DNA from: JAEUIT01 sp044220875
GTDB lineage: Bacteria > Planctomycetota > Phycisphaerae > Phycisphaerales > SM1A02
Direction of reading: 5' to 3'
Length of the DNA stretch: 64,000 nt
NCBI GenBank assembly: GCA_044220875.1
Contig: JBGAQH010000006.1
Location: forward strand, 186,001-250,000
The notes under the pieces were generated by a model that was not told the DNA's origin, made no database searches, and saw only the letters and a list, made by a program, of their open reading frames with translations. This document shows positions 43,911 through 51,997 of this stretch, one piece after another. Made by a program: the position numbers and the translations under genes. Positions within the stretch are counted from its first letter, which is position 1. Each line of letters begins with the position of its first letter.

Positions 43911-44540
43911 TTACTTGATGTGGCAGCTCAGGCAGACCGCCGAGGCGGAGTTGCTCATGGTCAGGAGGTGCGGGAAGCCCTTGTTGTGCGGGTTGTGGCA
44001 GGTGCCGCAGCCGACGACCTTGTAGGCCGCGCCGCCGTTGGCAACATCCACCCAGTCAGCCAGCTTCAGAGCGCTCGGGAGCGAAGCGGCGGCCTTGAAG
44101 GCGCCCGACCACCACACCGGCTGCGGGTTCGGCGGGTACTTCGCGTCAGAGCCGACCGGGTGATCGTTGGTCAGGTCGGTGCCGAGCTTCTCGGAGCCGC
44201 CGATGAAGCTGTTGCCGGTCTGGTGGCTGAAGCTATCCAAGGCGACCGTGCCGTCGTGGCACGACAGGCACATGCGGCTCTTGTAGTCGAGATCCTCTTC
44301 CGCGGTGCCCTGACCTTCGTGCATCGTGTAGGTAGCGGTGGTCAGTTCGTGGTTCCACAGGCGGGGCGAGCCAGCGAGCGAGTTGTGCGGGGTGTGGCAG
44401 GGGAGGCAGATCTGACCTTGCGACCAAGCCATGGAGCTGAAGTCGTGGGCGCTGCCGACGATTTGAGCGGAGCTGGTGGCGGTGATCAGGCCGACCGTCG
44501 CCGCTGCGAAGCCCATGAAGATTGCGCTATTCCGTGTCAT
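43911..44540 (-). CDS. Small tetrahaem c-type cytochrome
   Basis: 209 residues from the ATG at 44540, with AAGGA upstream. Signal peptide (MTRNSAIFMGFAAATVGLIT ... SSA), then CLPCH, CLSCH, CGTCH and CLSCH. It aligns by eye with the N-terminal module of the 12-haem protein at 36838 (QGQICLPCHTPHN vs EQEICIFCHTPHN; MCLSCHDGT in both). It is monocistronic, with two hairpins after the stop, and has the best sigma-54 promoter match in the window upstream. It is likely a soluble periplasmic shuttle between larger cytochromes. Confidence 0.87.
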   Translation of the reverse strand: MTRNSAIFMGFAAATVGLITATSSAQIVGSAHDFSSMAWSQGQICLPCHTPHNSLAGSPRLWNHELTTATYTMHEGQGTAEEDLDYKSRMCLSCHDGTVALDSFSHQTGNSFIGGSEKLGTDLTNDHPVGSDAKYPPNPQPVWWSGAFKAAASLPSALKLADWVDVANGGAAYKVVGCGTCHNPHNKGFPHLLTMSNSASAVCLSCHIK

Positions 44541-44635
44541 TGGAGTCGTCCTTCTATTTGAGGTTCTTGCTTCGGGGTGACGGGAACCTTTGCTCAGCTC
44601 TCCATCCGTCTGACCTCGAGTGGCGAGAGAGGAAT

Positions 44636-44651
44636 TGCAACGTTCGTGCCA
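44636..44651 (-). promoter_or_regulatory. Sigma-54 promoter of the tetrahaem cytochrome gene
   Basis: The minus strand reads TGGCACGAACGTTGCA, a complete match to TGGCAC-N5-TTGCW with correct spacing. The predicted start near 44624 leaves an 84-nt leader before the ATG at 44540. Confidence 0.75.
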
Positions 44652-44687
44652 ATCACGGAGGCGGTCATCTCCTCGCCGGAAGGGCAC

Positions 44688-44702
44688 AAGAACGCGGTTC
44701 TT
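44688..44702. promoter_or_regulatory. Palindrome upstream of the sigma-54 promoter
   Basis: AAGAAC-GCG-GTTCTT is a perfect 6+3+6 palindrome. It lies on the upstream side of the -24 element, where enhancer-binding regulators act, though closer than the common 80-150 nt. Protein binding is unproven. Confidence 0.35.
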
Positions 44703-44877
44703 CGCTCTCTTCCGTGTCGGCTGCTCCCACTGGTGAGAAGCGCACCTCGATCCGTTCCCGCGACTTGGATCGGCTGTAGTACCTGCCCCTCAATCGGCGA
44801 CTGAAGTGCCGCAATAGGACAGCCGATCAGCTCGATTCCGGGGGACAGGTCAAGCCATCTTGGGGAGGGGAGAACGA

Positions 44878-45804
44878 ATGAGCCATGGCGATCTCATGGG
44901 GGACATCCTTCGGGATGGGGCGTGGGGTCTGGATTCTTCAAGCCTGCTTGCGGGCGGCAAACTGACGGGCCGAGCGACGCTCGCAGGCCTGGCGATGCTC
45001 GTTTGGAGCGGCCACGGAGACACGCTTTCGGCGGCGGCTGCGGCGCCTCCGAGCGGCATCGCCCCAGCGGGCCAAGTCACGCTGGGAGCTGCATCCGAGG
45101 CGCTCGACATTCGCTGCGAGCGCTGCCACCACTTCACCTCGGGACTCACCCACCCTGTCGATATCCCCAGCTCGGCACCCGGCAACGGGCTTCCTCTCGT
45201 TGCTGGGAGAGTTGTTTGCACAACCTGTCACGACGATCGGGCCCAACGGCCCCACGGAGGTTCGCAACGGGGTCTCTCGGGAAATGACCCGATGCTTCGA
45301 ATGGACTCGGTCGAGGGGCTCTGCTCCTCATGCCACCGCCCGACTTCGAGAGATCGAGCCTCGGTGCATGCCCTTGGCATCCTTCAGGCTCACCTCGATA
45401 CGCCAGGATCCTCGTGGACCGGAGTCCCCAACAGCCGTCATCGGGGCGGAATCCCGACCGCCGGGCGCGGTAGTCAGGGAGTCGATGCCGAGTCCTCGGT
45501 GTGCATGACCTGCCACGACGGAACGGTGGCCGCGGACGTCGCCGTGCACATTGGCGGCGCGAGAGGCACGCGCGGCGGCGAGATGGAGGGCGCCTCGAGC
45601 CATCCGATCGGAGTCATGTACAACGCCTCCGTGGCTCGCGATGCGGTGCAGTTGCGGTCGCTCGGCTCGCTCGATCGGCGAATTCGGCTCTTCAATCAGC
45701 GAGTCGGCTGTGGTTCCTGTCACTCCGTCTTTTCGCGACAGCAGGACTTCCTTGTCTTCCCCAATGACCGCAGCGTGCTCTGCCTGAGCTGTCACCGGAT
45801 GTGA
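44878..45804 (+). CDS. Hexahaem c-type cytochrome
   Basis: 308 residues from the ATG at 44878, chosen for the GGGGAG site; ATG 44860 would add six residues. CXXCH sites: CERCH, CTTCH, CSSCH, CMTCH, CGSCH, CLSCH. The N-terminus has a weak hydrophobic stretch (GRATLAGLAMLVWSGHG) rather than a standard signal, so export should be checked. Haems are spaced more widely than in the 15-haem proteins. A middle segment (AESSVCMTCHDGTVAADVAV) echoes the LSCHDGT wording of the tetra- and 12-haem proteins. It lies just before the ccm operon on the same strand. Confidence 0.82.
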   Translation: MSHGDLMGDILRDGAWGLDSSSLLAGGKLTGRATLAGLAMLVWSGHGDTLSAAAAAPPSGIAPAGQVTLGAASEALDIRCERCHHFTSGLTHPVDIPSSAPGNGLPLVAGRVVCTTCHDDRAQRPHGGSQRGLSGNDPMLRMDSVEGLCSSCHRPTSRDRASVHALGILQAHLDTPGSSWTGVPNSRHRGGIPTAGRGSQGVDAESSVCMTCHDGTVAADVAVHIGGARGTRGGEMEGASSHPIGVMYNASVARDAVQLRSLGSLDRRIRLFNQRVGCGSCHSVFSRQQDFLVFPNDRSVLCLSCHRM

Positions 45805-45822
45805 GTGCCGGTTGCGCACGGA

Positions 45823-45845
45823 GGTTTGGGGACCATTCCCAAACC
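45823..45845. promoter_or_regulatory. Inverted repeat upstream of the ccm promoter (possible activator site or terminator)
   Basis: GGTTTGGG and CCCAAACC are separated by 7 nt. It is 145-167 nt upstream of the -24 element of the ccm promoter, the usual place for an enhancer site, but also 19 nt after the hexahaem stop, where it could serve as a weak terminator. A direct repeat ACGCGCCCCAA occurs at 45898 and 45910. Confidence 0.4.
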
Positions 45846-45989
45846 AGACACCGCTGAACGGGGCGCGCTCCCAATTCTGGGAAGCCCGGGTGGCCCACGC
45901 GCCCCAAAGACGCGCCCCAAGGTGCGGTGATGCGACCGAAGAGGGGCTCGGAGAGGCCTTTGGGCTTCCTCCGCCTCTTTGGCGTGAAT

Positions 45990-46005
45990 TGGCATCCTTC
46001 TTGCG
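45990..46005 (+). promoter_or_regulatory. Sigma-54 promoter of the ccm operon
   Basis: TGGCATCCTTCTTGCG fits TGGCAY-N5-TTGC with exact spacing; only the final W is G. The predicted start near 46016 leaves a leader of about 44 nt before the ccmE ATG at 46060. Confidence 0.7.
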
Positions 46006-46059
46006 AACGTGGTGTGAGCGCGGTGTACCGTGCCCACCACGACAAGCCGGAAAGAAGCC

Positions 46060-46572
46060 ATGACCCCGATTCGCATGAAGCTCATTGGTGCTGGACTGGT
46101 GATTGCCAGCGCAGCGACGTTCCTCGCCTTCTCCGGCATGCGAGATGGTTGGGTCTATTTCCTCCCCGTCGACGAGTTCGTCTCGAGCGAGGCCCGATGG
46201 GGCGAGCGAGTGAGACTGCACGGGCGCGTCGGCGAGTCCAACCTCCATGTCGAGCGAGCGGGACTCACCGCCCACTTCGACCTCTGCGGCAAGACCTCCT
46301 CGATGCCCGTCGACTACACCGGCGTGATTCCGGAGATGTTCGACGCCGGGCGCGACGTGGTGGTCGAAGGTCGGCGCGACGCATCGGGGACGTTCGTCGC
46401 CGACACGCTCATGACCAAGTGCGCCAGCAAGTACGAGTCGGGCGACGGACAGGCGCCGCACGGTGATCCGCACAAGCAGGCGCCGGCGGACGCCAATGCC
46501 TCGCAGGGCCTCGCGAGTGGCCCAGCTGCCGCGCCCGCAGCCACCCCATCGACGGCCGGGAGCCGCGAATGA
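46060..46572 (+). CDS. ccmE: CcmE, haem chaperone of the CxxxY type
   Basis: 170 residues from the ATG at 46060; a GTG at 46030 would add ten. One N-terminal membrane helix (residues 6-26) is followed by an OB-fold domain (LHGRVGES, then VDYTGVIPEMFDAGRDVVVEG). Where common CcmE has HxxxY with a haem-binding histidine, this one has CASKY: Cys121 and Tyr125. This is the CxxxY variant known from some Desulfovibrio and archaeal Ccm systems that also lack CcmG and CcmH. The tail is Ala/Pro-rich. The stop overlaps the ccmF start (ATGA). CcmE receives haem from CcmC and passes it to CcmF. Confidence 0.88.
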   Translation: MTPIRMKLIGAGLVIASAATFLAFSGMRDGWVYFLPVDEFVSSEARWGERVRLHGRVGESNLHVERAGLTAHFDLCGKTSSMPVDYTGVIPEMFDAGRDVVVEGRRDASGTFVADTLMTKCASKYESGDGQAPHGDPHKQAPADANASQGLASGPAAAPAATPSTAGSRE

Positions 46573-48578
46573 TCGAAACCGTTGGCAGTCTGTGCCTCAG
46601 CGGGACCATTCTCGCTGCGGTGAGCGCGATGCTTGCCTCCATCGTCGCCGCACGCCAGGAAACGCCTGACGCGTCGCGCCGCTGGATGCGGATGACCCGC
46701 TGGCTGATCCTTGCGATCGGACTTCTCTTCACCGGCGCGATCGGGCTCCTGCTCACCGCGCTCCAGACCGACGACTTCCGCATCTCCTATGTCGCCTCGT
46801 ACTCCGAGCGGGCGATGTTCGCCGGGTACAAGTTCGCCGCACTCTGGGCCGGTCAGGCGGGAAGCCTCCTGCTCTGGGCGTGGCTTCTGTCGATGCTGAG
46901 CGCCGTCGCCGTCTTCGGCTGGCGAAAGCTCGATGGACGCGAACACGCCCTTGCCCACTGCATGCTCGCGCTGGCGTGCGGCTTCTTCGGAACGCTCCTG
47001 CTCTTCACCGCCAATCCCTTCGATCTCGTTGAAGGCGGAGCGGCAGCGGATGGCCATGGCCTGAACCCGCAGCTGCAGGACCTGGCGATGATCATCCACC
47101 CGCCGCTCCTCTTCCTGGGCTACGCGGGATTCACGATGCCCTTCGCGATGCTGGTCGGCGTGCTCGTGAAGCGGCCGAGCGACAACAAGTGGCTCGGCAC
47201 CATCCGCCGCTGGGTGCTCTTCTCCTGGGTCTTCCTCGGCGCCGGCATCGTGATGGGAGCATGGTGGGCCTACATCGAACTCGGCTGGGGCGGCTATTGG
47301 GCGTGGGATCCGGTCGAGAACGCGTCGCTCCTGCCATGGCTCACGAGCACGGCCCTTTTGCACTCGATGATGGTCCAGCAGCACCGGGGCATGTTCAAGA
47401 TCTGGAACGCGAGCCTCGTCGCAGCGACCTTCCTCCTCTGCATCTTCGGAACCTACATCACCCGCAGCGGCGTCATCGACTCGGTACACGCGTTCGGTGA
47501 GAGCTTGCTCGGGCTCTTCTTCCTCGTCTTCCTGCTCGGCACGTCAGCGCTCTCGATCGGCCTGATCGTCTGGCGCCGCAAGGCCCTGGCGCCGCCGAAG
47601 CCGATCGAAGGCCTGGTGAGCCGCGAGGGAGCGATCCTCGCCGGCAACGTGCTGCTCACGATCATGACCCTCGTGACGCTGATCGGCACGATCTTCCCGC
47701 TCATCGGCCCCTGGATCGGAGCCGCTGGCGTGACCGTCAAGGCCCCGTTCTACAACCGTGTCGTCGCTCCGATGGCGATCGGGCTCGTCGGACTCATGGC
47801 CGTCGCCCCGGCCTTGGCCTTCGGCACGCAGGCGGCGAAGAAGATCGCCCACAATCTACGGTGGCCCTCGATCGGCGTCGTGCTCGTGACGAGCGTCGTG
47901 GCCTTCCTGCTGACCCACAACATCTGGGCGCTCCTGTGCGTGGCGATCGTCACGCTCGGCACCGGCGCGGTGATCGTCGACTTCGTCCGCTGCCTCGCTG
48001 CGCGGCGTCACAGCACACAAGAGGCCTTTCCAGTCTCCGTCGTGCGGCTCATCGACCGCGACCACCGGCGCTACGGTGGCCAGCTCGCCCACCTCGGCCT
48101 CATGATGATCGTGGTCGGCGTCGCCGGCTCGAGCCTCTTCTCGACCGAGAGCACGCACAAGGTGAAGACCGGCGACTCCTTCGAGCAGGCCGGGTTTTCG
48201 CTTCGCCTCGCGAGCATCGGCGACATCCGCGGCAACAACTACAACGCCGTGCAGGCAACGGTGGACATGACTGACGGTCGCGGCGCCAAGGAAACGATCA
48301 CGCCGCAGGTGCGGTTCTACGACAAGTGGTCCGAGCAGCCGAACGCCGAGATCGCCCTTCGCTCGACCTGGACCGAAGACCTCTACATCTCGCTCGCCGG
48401 TTGGGAGCAGGGCGGCACGGTGGCGGCGATTCAGGTGCGCGTGAATCCCGTGGTCCTCTGGATCTGGCTTGGCGGCATCGTGATGGTGGCCGGCGGCTGC
48501 TTCTGCATGCTGCCGCGGCTCATCCCCCAGTTCGCGTTCCGCACGGTGGAGACCGGCGCGATGGAGGTGACGGCATGA
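46569..48578 (+). CDS. ccmF: CcmF, cytochrome c haem lyase subunit
   Basis: 669 residues, the usual length, with about 14 membrane helices. The haem-handling WWD-type segment WGGYWAWDPVENASLLPWL is at ~residue 240, and conserved histidines lie in IIHPPLLFLGY and TALLHSMMVQQHRG. CcmF attaches haem to CXXCH motifs on the periplasmic side. It usually works with CcmH; none is encoded here, so it probably receives apocytochrome in another way. It overlaps ccmE upstream and the 382-residue gene downstream by 4 nt each. Confidence 0.93.
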   Translation: MIETVGSLCLSGTILAAVSAMLASIVAARQETPDASRRWMRMTRWLILAIGLLFTGAIGLLLTALQTDDFRISYVASYSERAMFAGYKFAALWAGQAGSLLLWAWLLSMLSAVAVFGWRKLDGREHALAHCMLALACGFFGTLLLFTANPFDLVEGGAAADGHGLNPQLQDLAMIIHPPLLFLGYAGFTMPFAMLVGVLVKRPSDNKWLGTIRRWVLFSWVFLGAGIVMGAWWAYIELGWGGYWAWDPVENASLLPWLTSTALLHSMMVQQHRGMFKIWNASLVAATFLLCIFGTYITRSGVIDSVHAFGESLLGLFFLVFLLGTSALSIGLIVWRRKALAPPKPIEGLVSREGAILAGNVLLTIMTLVTLIGTIFPLIGPWIGAAGVTVKAPFYNRVVAPMAIGLVGLMAVAPALAFGTQAAKKIAHNLRWPSIGVVLVTSVVAFLLTHNIWALLCVAIVTLGTGAVIVDFVRCLAARRHSTQEAFPVSVVRLIDRDHRRYGGQLAHLGLMMIVVGVAGSSLFSTESTHKVKTGDSFEQAGFSLRLASIGDIRGNNYNAVQATVDMTDGRGAKETITPQVRFYDKWSEQPNAEIALRSTWTEDLYISLAGWEQGGTVAAIQVRVNPVVLWIWLGGIVMVAGGCFCMLPRLIPQFAFRTVETGAMEVTA

Positions 48579-49723
48579 TTCGGCTCGCGAGCTGCATCGC
48601 CTTCGCGGCGCTGGCGTCGAGCGCGTTCGGTCAGGCACCTCCGCCGACGCCAACCGACGGCTCGAAGTTCCCCTGGCCAGCCCAGACGGGATCGGGCGAG
48701 CAGCCCGCAGCGGCGCCGGCGACGGTCGGCACGATCGCGATCAAGGTGACCCAGGGAACGCCCGGAGAGCCGCCGATCGGCGTCATTCCGGTGGAGGTCC
48801 AACTCTTCCATCGAGGGATGCTCCTCGACACCATCAAGACCGAGACCGACGAGCACGGCGTCGCCCTGATCGACCAAATTTCGATTGCGATGCCTGTGCA
48901 GCCGCTGGTGAAGGTCAATTTCGACAAGCTCGACTATCAGGTCGGCGGCGGCATGCTGGACGCGGAGCATCCGCGGCAGGACATCGAAGTCGTCTGTTTC
49001 GCATCGACCGACGTGCCTCCGGCATGGAAGATCTCGATGCGGCACCTGATGGCGGTCCCCGAGGCGGGCGGGCTTCGCGTCACCGAGATGATGGTGGTCG
49101 AGAATCCCGGCCAGCGGACCTGGATCGGGCGCAAGGAAGGTGGGCCGAAGCTGGTCACAACCTCGTTCCCCCTGCCGGCCGACGCCAAGGATGTGCAACT
49201 TGGGCGGGGCTTCCACAAGTGGTGCTGCTCGACGCTCATCAACGGCTCGCTCGTCAATCACCTGCCGCTGATGCCGGAGGCGAGCGAGATGACCTATTCC
49301 TATCTCATGCCCGCGAAGAACGGCGTCGTCGCGCTTGACCTCACCGCGCCGGCGACGGTCGAGAGCACCATGGTCGTGCTCCCGTCGATGCTGCACGCCG
49401 AGACCCTCACCGGGCTCTCCTTCGGCGGCGAACAATCCATGGGCGAGGGCACGGTCGGCGTCTACATGGCCGCGGCCATGAACGCGGGACAGAAGGCAAC
49501 GATGTCCATCGGTGGCGTGCCCGAGATGGCTCCTGGAAGTGCGATGCCCGCAGCCACCGGACCGAGTGCCCAGCCGGCGACGCCGAAGGCCGCGCAGACG
49601 CAGTCGCCGGCCGGCGCGGACATGGCGAAACTCATTGCGGGCATCGGCGGCGTCCTGATTCTCGTGATTGGCGGGACCGTGCTTCTTCGGAAGTCCGGCT
49701 CCACGACGACCCACGCAGCGTGA
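48575..49723 (+). CDS. Membrane-anchored exported protein embedded in the ccm operon, function unknown
   Basis: 382 residues: signal peptide MIRLASCIAFAALASSAFGQ, a beta-rich domain (residues ~45-120) that reads like a carboxypeptidase-regulatory/transthyretin-like fold (VEVQLFHRGMLLDTIKTETD), a second domain containing an adjacent Cys pair (HKWCCSTLING), and one C-terminal membrane helix (LIAGIGGVLILVIGGTVLL). Gene overlaps with ccmF (48575-48578) and ccmA (49720-49723) make co-translation likely. It occupies a position that other ccm operons give to ccmH or ccmG but has no CXXC or thioredoxin motif. It is a candidate for a new maturation factor. Confidence 0.75.
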   Translation: MIRLASCIAFAALASSAFGQAPPPTPTDGSKFPWPAQTGSGEQPAAAPATVGTIAIKVTQGTPGEPPIGVIPVEVQLFHRGMLLDTIKTETDEHGVALIDQISIAMPVQPLVKVNFDKLDYQVGGGMLDAEHPRQDIEVVCFASTDVPPAWKISMRHLMAVPEAGGLRVTEMMVVENPGQRTWIGRKEGGPKLVTTSFPLPADAKDVQLGRGFHKWCCSTLINGSLVNHLPLMPEASEMTYSYLMPAKNGVVALDLTAPATVESTMVVLPSMLHAETLTGLSFGGEQSMGEGTVGVYMAAAMNAGQKATMSIGGVPEMAPGSAMPAATGPSAQPATPKAAQTQSPAGADMAKLIAGIGGVLILVIGGTVLLRKSGSTTTHAA

Positions 49724-50574
49724 TGCGACCCATGGCGTCCGGACTCACCATCTCTTCCTCCTCCCCGAGCGAGCGCGGCCACCCCAGCGGCCGCGCTGGC
49801 TCGGAGGGATCGGTGACGGCCGACGCATCGACGTCGCTGGGCGCGTCCGTCGGTGCGGGAGCGGCGATTCGGGCCGAGCGTCTTTCGCGGGAGATCGACG
49901 GCCGGGCAATTCTCCACGACCTCAACTTCACGATTGCCCGCGGCGAGTTCGTGGCCCTCTTGGGCGCCAACGGCGCCGGCAAGAGCACGCTGCTGAAGAT
50001 CCTCGCGATGCTGACCCCGGCGACGTCGGGGTCACTTCACTTCTTCGGCGAGCCATGCGGCCTCGAGGCGGCGCGGCTGCGGGCCCGCATCGGACTCATC
50101 AGCCATGGGGCGATGCTCTACCGCGATCTGTCGCCGCTGGAGAACCTCACCTTCTTCGGCCGCCTCTACGGCGTTCGCGAGCCGGCGAAGCGGGCGGCCG
50201 AACTGCTCTCGTGGCTCGAACTCAGCCGCCGAGCCAGGGATCCGGTGAAGACCTTCAGCCGCGGCATGCTGCAGAGGGTCGCGATCGCCCGAGCCCTCAT
50301 GCACGAGCCTGAGCTGCTTCTCGCCGACGAGCCCTTTGCGGGTCTCGACGCTCCCTCGATGGACTCGCTCTCGCGAATGCTCACCGACCTGCATCAGCAG
50401 GGACGGACGATCATCCTGACCAACCACGACATCCCGCAGTCAATCGGGCTCGCCCATCGGGCGATCATCCTGCGGCGGGGCCGCATCGTGCTCGAAGGGC
50501 CGACGGCCTCGATGTCCGCGCAGTCGATTCTCCGCGAAGTCTCCGGCGACGTACCGCAGGGGGAACGCGCATGA
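49720..50574 (+). CDS. ccmA: CcmA, ABC transporter ATPase of cytochrome c maturation
   Basis: 284 residues from GTG 49720 (ATG 49723 is possible). The first ~50 residues are a Ser/Gly-rich extension not usual for CcmA. Then come Walker A GANGAGKST, a signature variant TFSRGMLQRVAIARAL, Walker B LLLADEPFAGLD and the switch histidine TNHD. With CcmB and CcmC it releases haem-bound CcmE using ATP. It lies between the unknown 382-residue gene and ccmB with overlaps on both sides. Confidence 0.88.
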   Translation: MMRPMASGLTISSSSPSERGHPSGRAGSEGSVTADASTSLGASVGAGAAIRAERLSREIDGRAILHDLNFTIARGEFVALLGANGAGKSTLLKILAMLTPATSGSLHFFGEPCGLEAARLRARIGLISHGAMLYRDLSPLENLTFFGRLYGVREPAKRAAELLSWLELSRRARDPVKTFSRGMLQRVAIARALMHEPELLLADEPFAGLDAPSMDSLSRMLTDLHQQGRTIILTNHDIPQSIGLAHRAIILRRGRIVLEGPTASMSAQSILREVSGDVPQGERA

Positions 50575-51248
50575 TTTCCTTCCCGCAGCAGATCGCGCTC
50601 TTGCTCGGCAAGGACCTCCGCATCGAGGCCCGCGGCCGGCAGACCATCGGGCTGGTCATCATCCTCGGCATCCTGATCATGGTTGTCCTGGGGCTTGGCC
50701 TCGGCGCCGGCCGCCAGGTCGACGGCTTCGGGGCCAGCGCCATCCTCTGGGTCGCGTACCTCTTCGGCGGCGTGCTCTGCTTCGAGCGCACGATGGCGTG
50801 GGAACGGCACGACGACGCCTTGGCCGGCCTGCTCGCCGCCCCCGTCAGCCGCTCGGCGATCTATGCGTCGAAGCTCATCGCCAACGTCGCGCTCATGCTG
50901 ACCCTGGCCCTCGTGGTCACGCCGGTCGCGATTGCCCTCTTCCGCTTCGACCTCTCCGCCGCGCCGGGCTCCTTCGTCCTGGTGATGTCGCTGGGGATGC
51001 TCGGTTTCGCTGCGGTCGGTACGCTCTTCGCCGCGGCGGTGAGCTCATCGCGACTTCAGGGCGGCCTGTTGGCGATGCTGGTCTTTCCGCTGTGCCTGCC
51101 GGTCGTCATAGTCTCGACGCAGGTGATGCGGCTCGTCTTCGAACAGCACGAGAGCGTGATGGGAAGCGGACTCGCGACGCTCGCCGCGGGGGACGTCATC
51201 TACCTCACCGTCAGTTGGATCGTCTTCGAACTCGTGCTTGAGCCCTAA
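50571..51248 (+). CDS. ccmB: CcmB, ABC transporter membrane subunit
   Basis: 225 residues with six predicted helices. The start QQIALLLGKDLRIEARGRQT and the central SAILWVAYLFGGVLCFERTMAWE ... DALAGLLAAPVSRSAIYASK are family features. It pairs with CcmA. The ATG overlaps the ccmA stop. After it, 20 nt separate it from ccmC. Confidence 0.9.
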   Translation: MISFPQQIALLLGKDLRIEARGRQTIGLVIILGILIMVVLGLGLGAGRQVDGFGASAILWVAYLFGGVLCFERTMAWERHDDALAGLLAAPVSRSAIYASKLIANVALMLTLALVVTPVAIALFRFDLSAAPGSFVLVMSLGMLGFAAVGTLFAAAVSSSRLQGGLLAMLVFPLCLPVVIVSTQVMRLVFEQHESVMGSGLATLAAGDVIYLTVSWIVFELVLEP

Positions 51249-51268
51249 GCCACTCTGATGCCACTCCG

Positions 51269-51997
51269 ATGAATCCTCCCTCCAACATCCGCACGGACCG
51301 CATGGCGGCGCTCTTCGGGGCGCCGTACTGGGCGCTCACGGCGCTCCTCTTCGCGGCCGTGCTGGCCATGGCGATCTGGTACGCCCCGATTGAGAAGTCG
51401 ATGGGGCTGCCGCAGAAGATCTTCTACGCCCATCTGCCGGTCGCCCTGAACACCTTCGTCGCGGCGTTCGTCGTCTTCGTCGCCAGCATCGGGTATCTCT
51501 GGCAGCGTCAGTCGTGGTGGGACGACCTCGCCGCCGCGGCCGGCAAGGTCACGGCGCTCTTCTGTGCGATCGTGCTGCTGACCGGCATGACCTGGGCCCG
51601 CAGCGCGTGGGGCATCTGGTGGACGTGGAGCCCGCGGCTCACCTTCAGCCTGGCGCTGCTTCTCCTCTATGTCGTCTACCCGATGGTCCGCTCCTCGATC
51701 GAGTCGCCGCAGCGGCGGGCCGTCGTCGGTGCGGTCTATGGGGTCGTCGCATTCCTCGACGTGCCTCTCGTCTACCTCTCGGTCAAGCTGATGCCGGACA
51801 TGCACCCCTCCTCGATCACCCTCGAGCCGGCCATGAAGAACACGCTCATGGCGTGGTTCGTCCCGGTGACGCTCATGCTGATCGGCCTCATCCACGCGAG
51901 CTATCGCCTGAACCGCGCGGTGCGGGCCCGTCTTGAGCTCGACAGCGAGCACGCGCCGACCCTGGCCGGCGCGTCGGGTGCCGGAGGTGGCCGATGA
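51269..51997 (+). CDS. ccmC: CcmC, haem-handling protein
   Basis: 242 residues, six helices. The WWD segment reads WGIWWTWSPRLTFSL: the Asp of the usual WWxWDxRLT is Ser here. The flanking haem-ligand histidines are present (IFYAHLPVA and MPDMHPSS). CcmC places haem on CcmE. The Asp to Ser change is in a region that contacts haem and may go with the cysteine-type CcmE. The stop overlaps the next small gene. Confidence 0.9.
   Translation: MNPPSNIRTDRMAALFGAPYWALTALLFAAVLAMAIWYAPIEKSMGLPQKIFYAHLPVALNTFVAAFVVFVASIGYLWQRQSWWDDLAAAAGKVTALFCAIVLLTGMTWARSAWGIWWTWSPRLTFSLALLLLYVVYPMVRSSIESPQRRAVVGAVYGVVAFLDVPLVYLSVKLMPDMHPSSITLEPAMKNTLMAWFVPVTLMLIGLIHASYRLNRAVRARLELDSEHAPTLAGASGAGGGR

Larger units (their letters stand above)
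44541..44877. other. Divergent intergenic region between tetra- and hexahaem genes
   Basis: 337 nt with no supported gene. It contains a sigma-54-like promoter for the leftward gene (44636-44651) and, 36 nt further upstream, a perfect AAGAAC-GCG-GTTCTT palindrome (44688-44702) that could bind an activator. I see no clear promoter for the rightward hexahaem gene. Confidence 0.6.
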
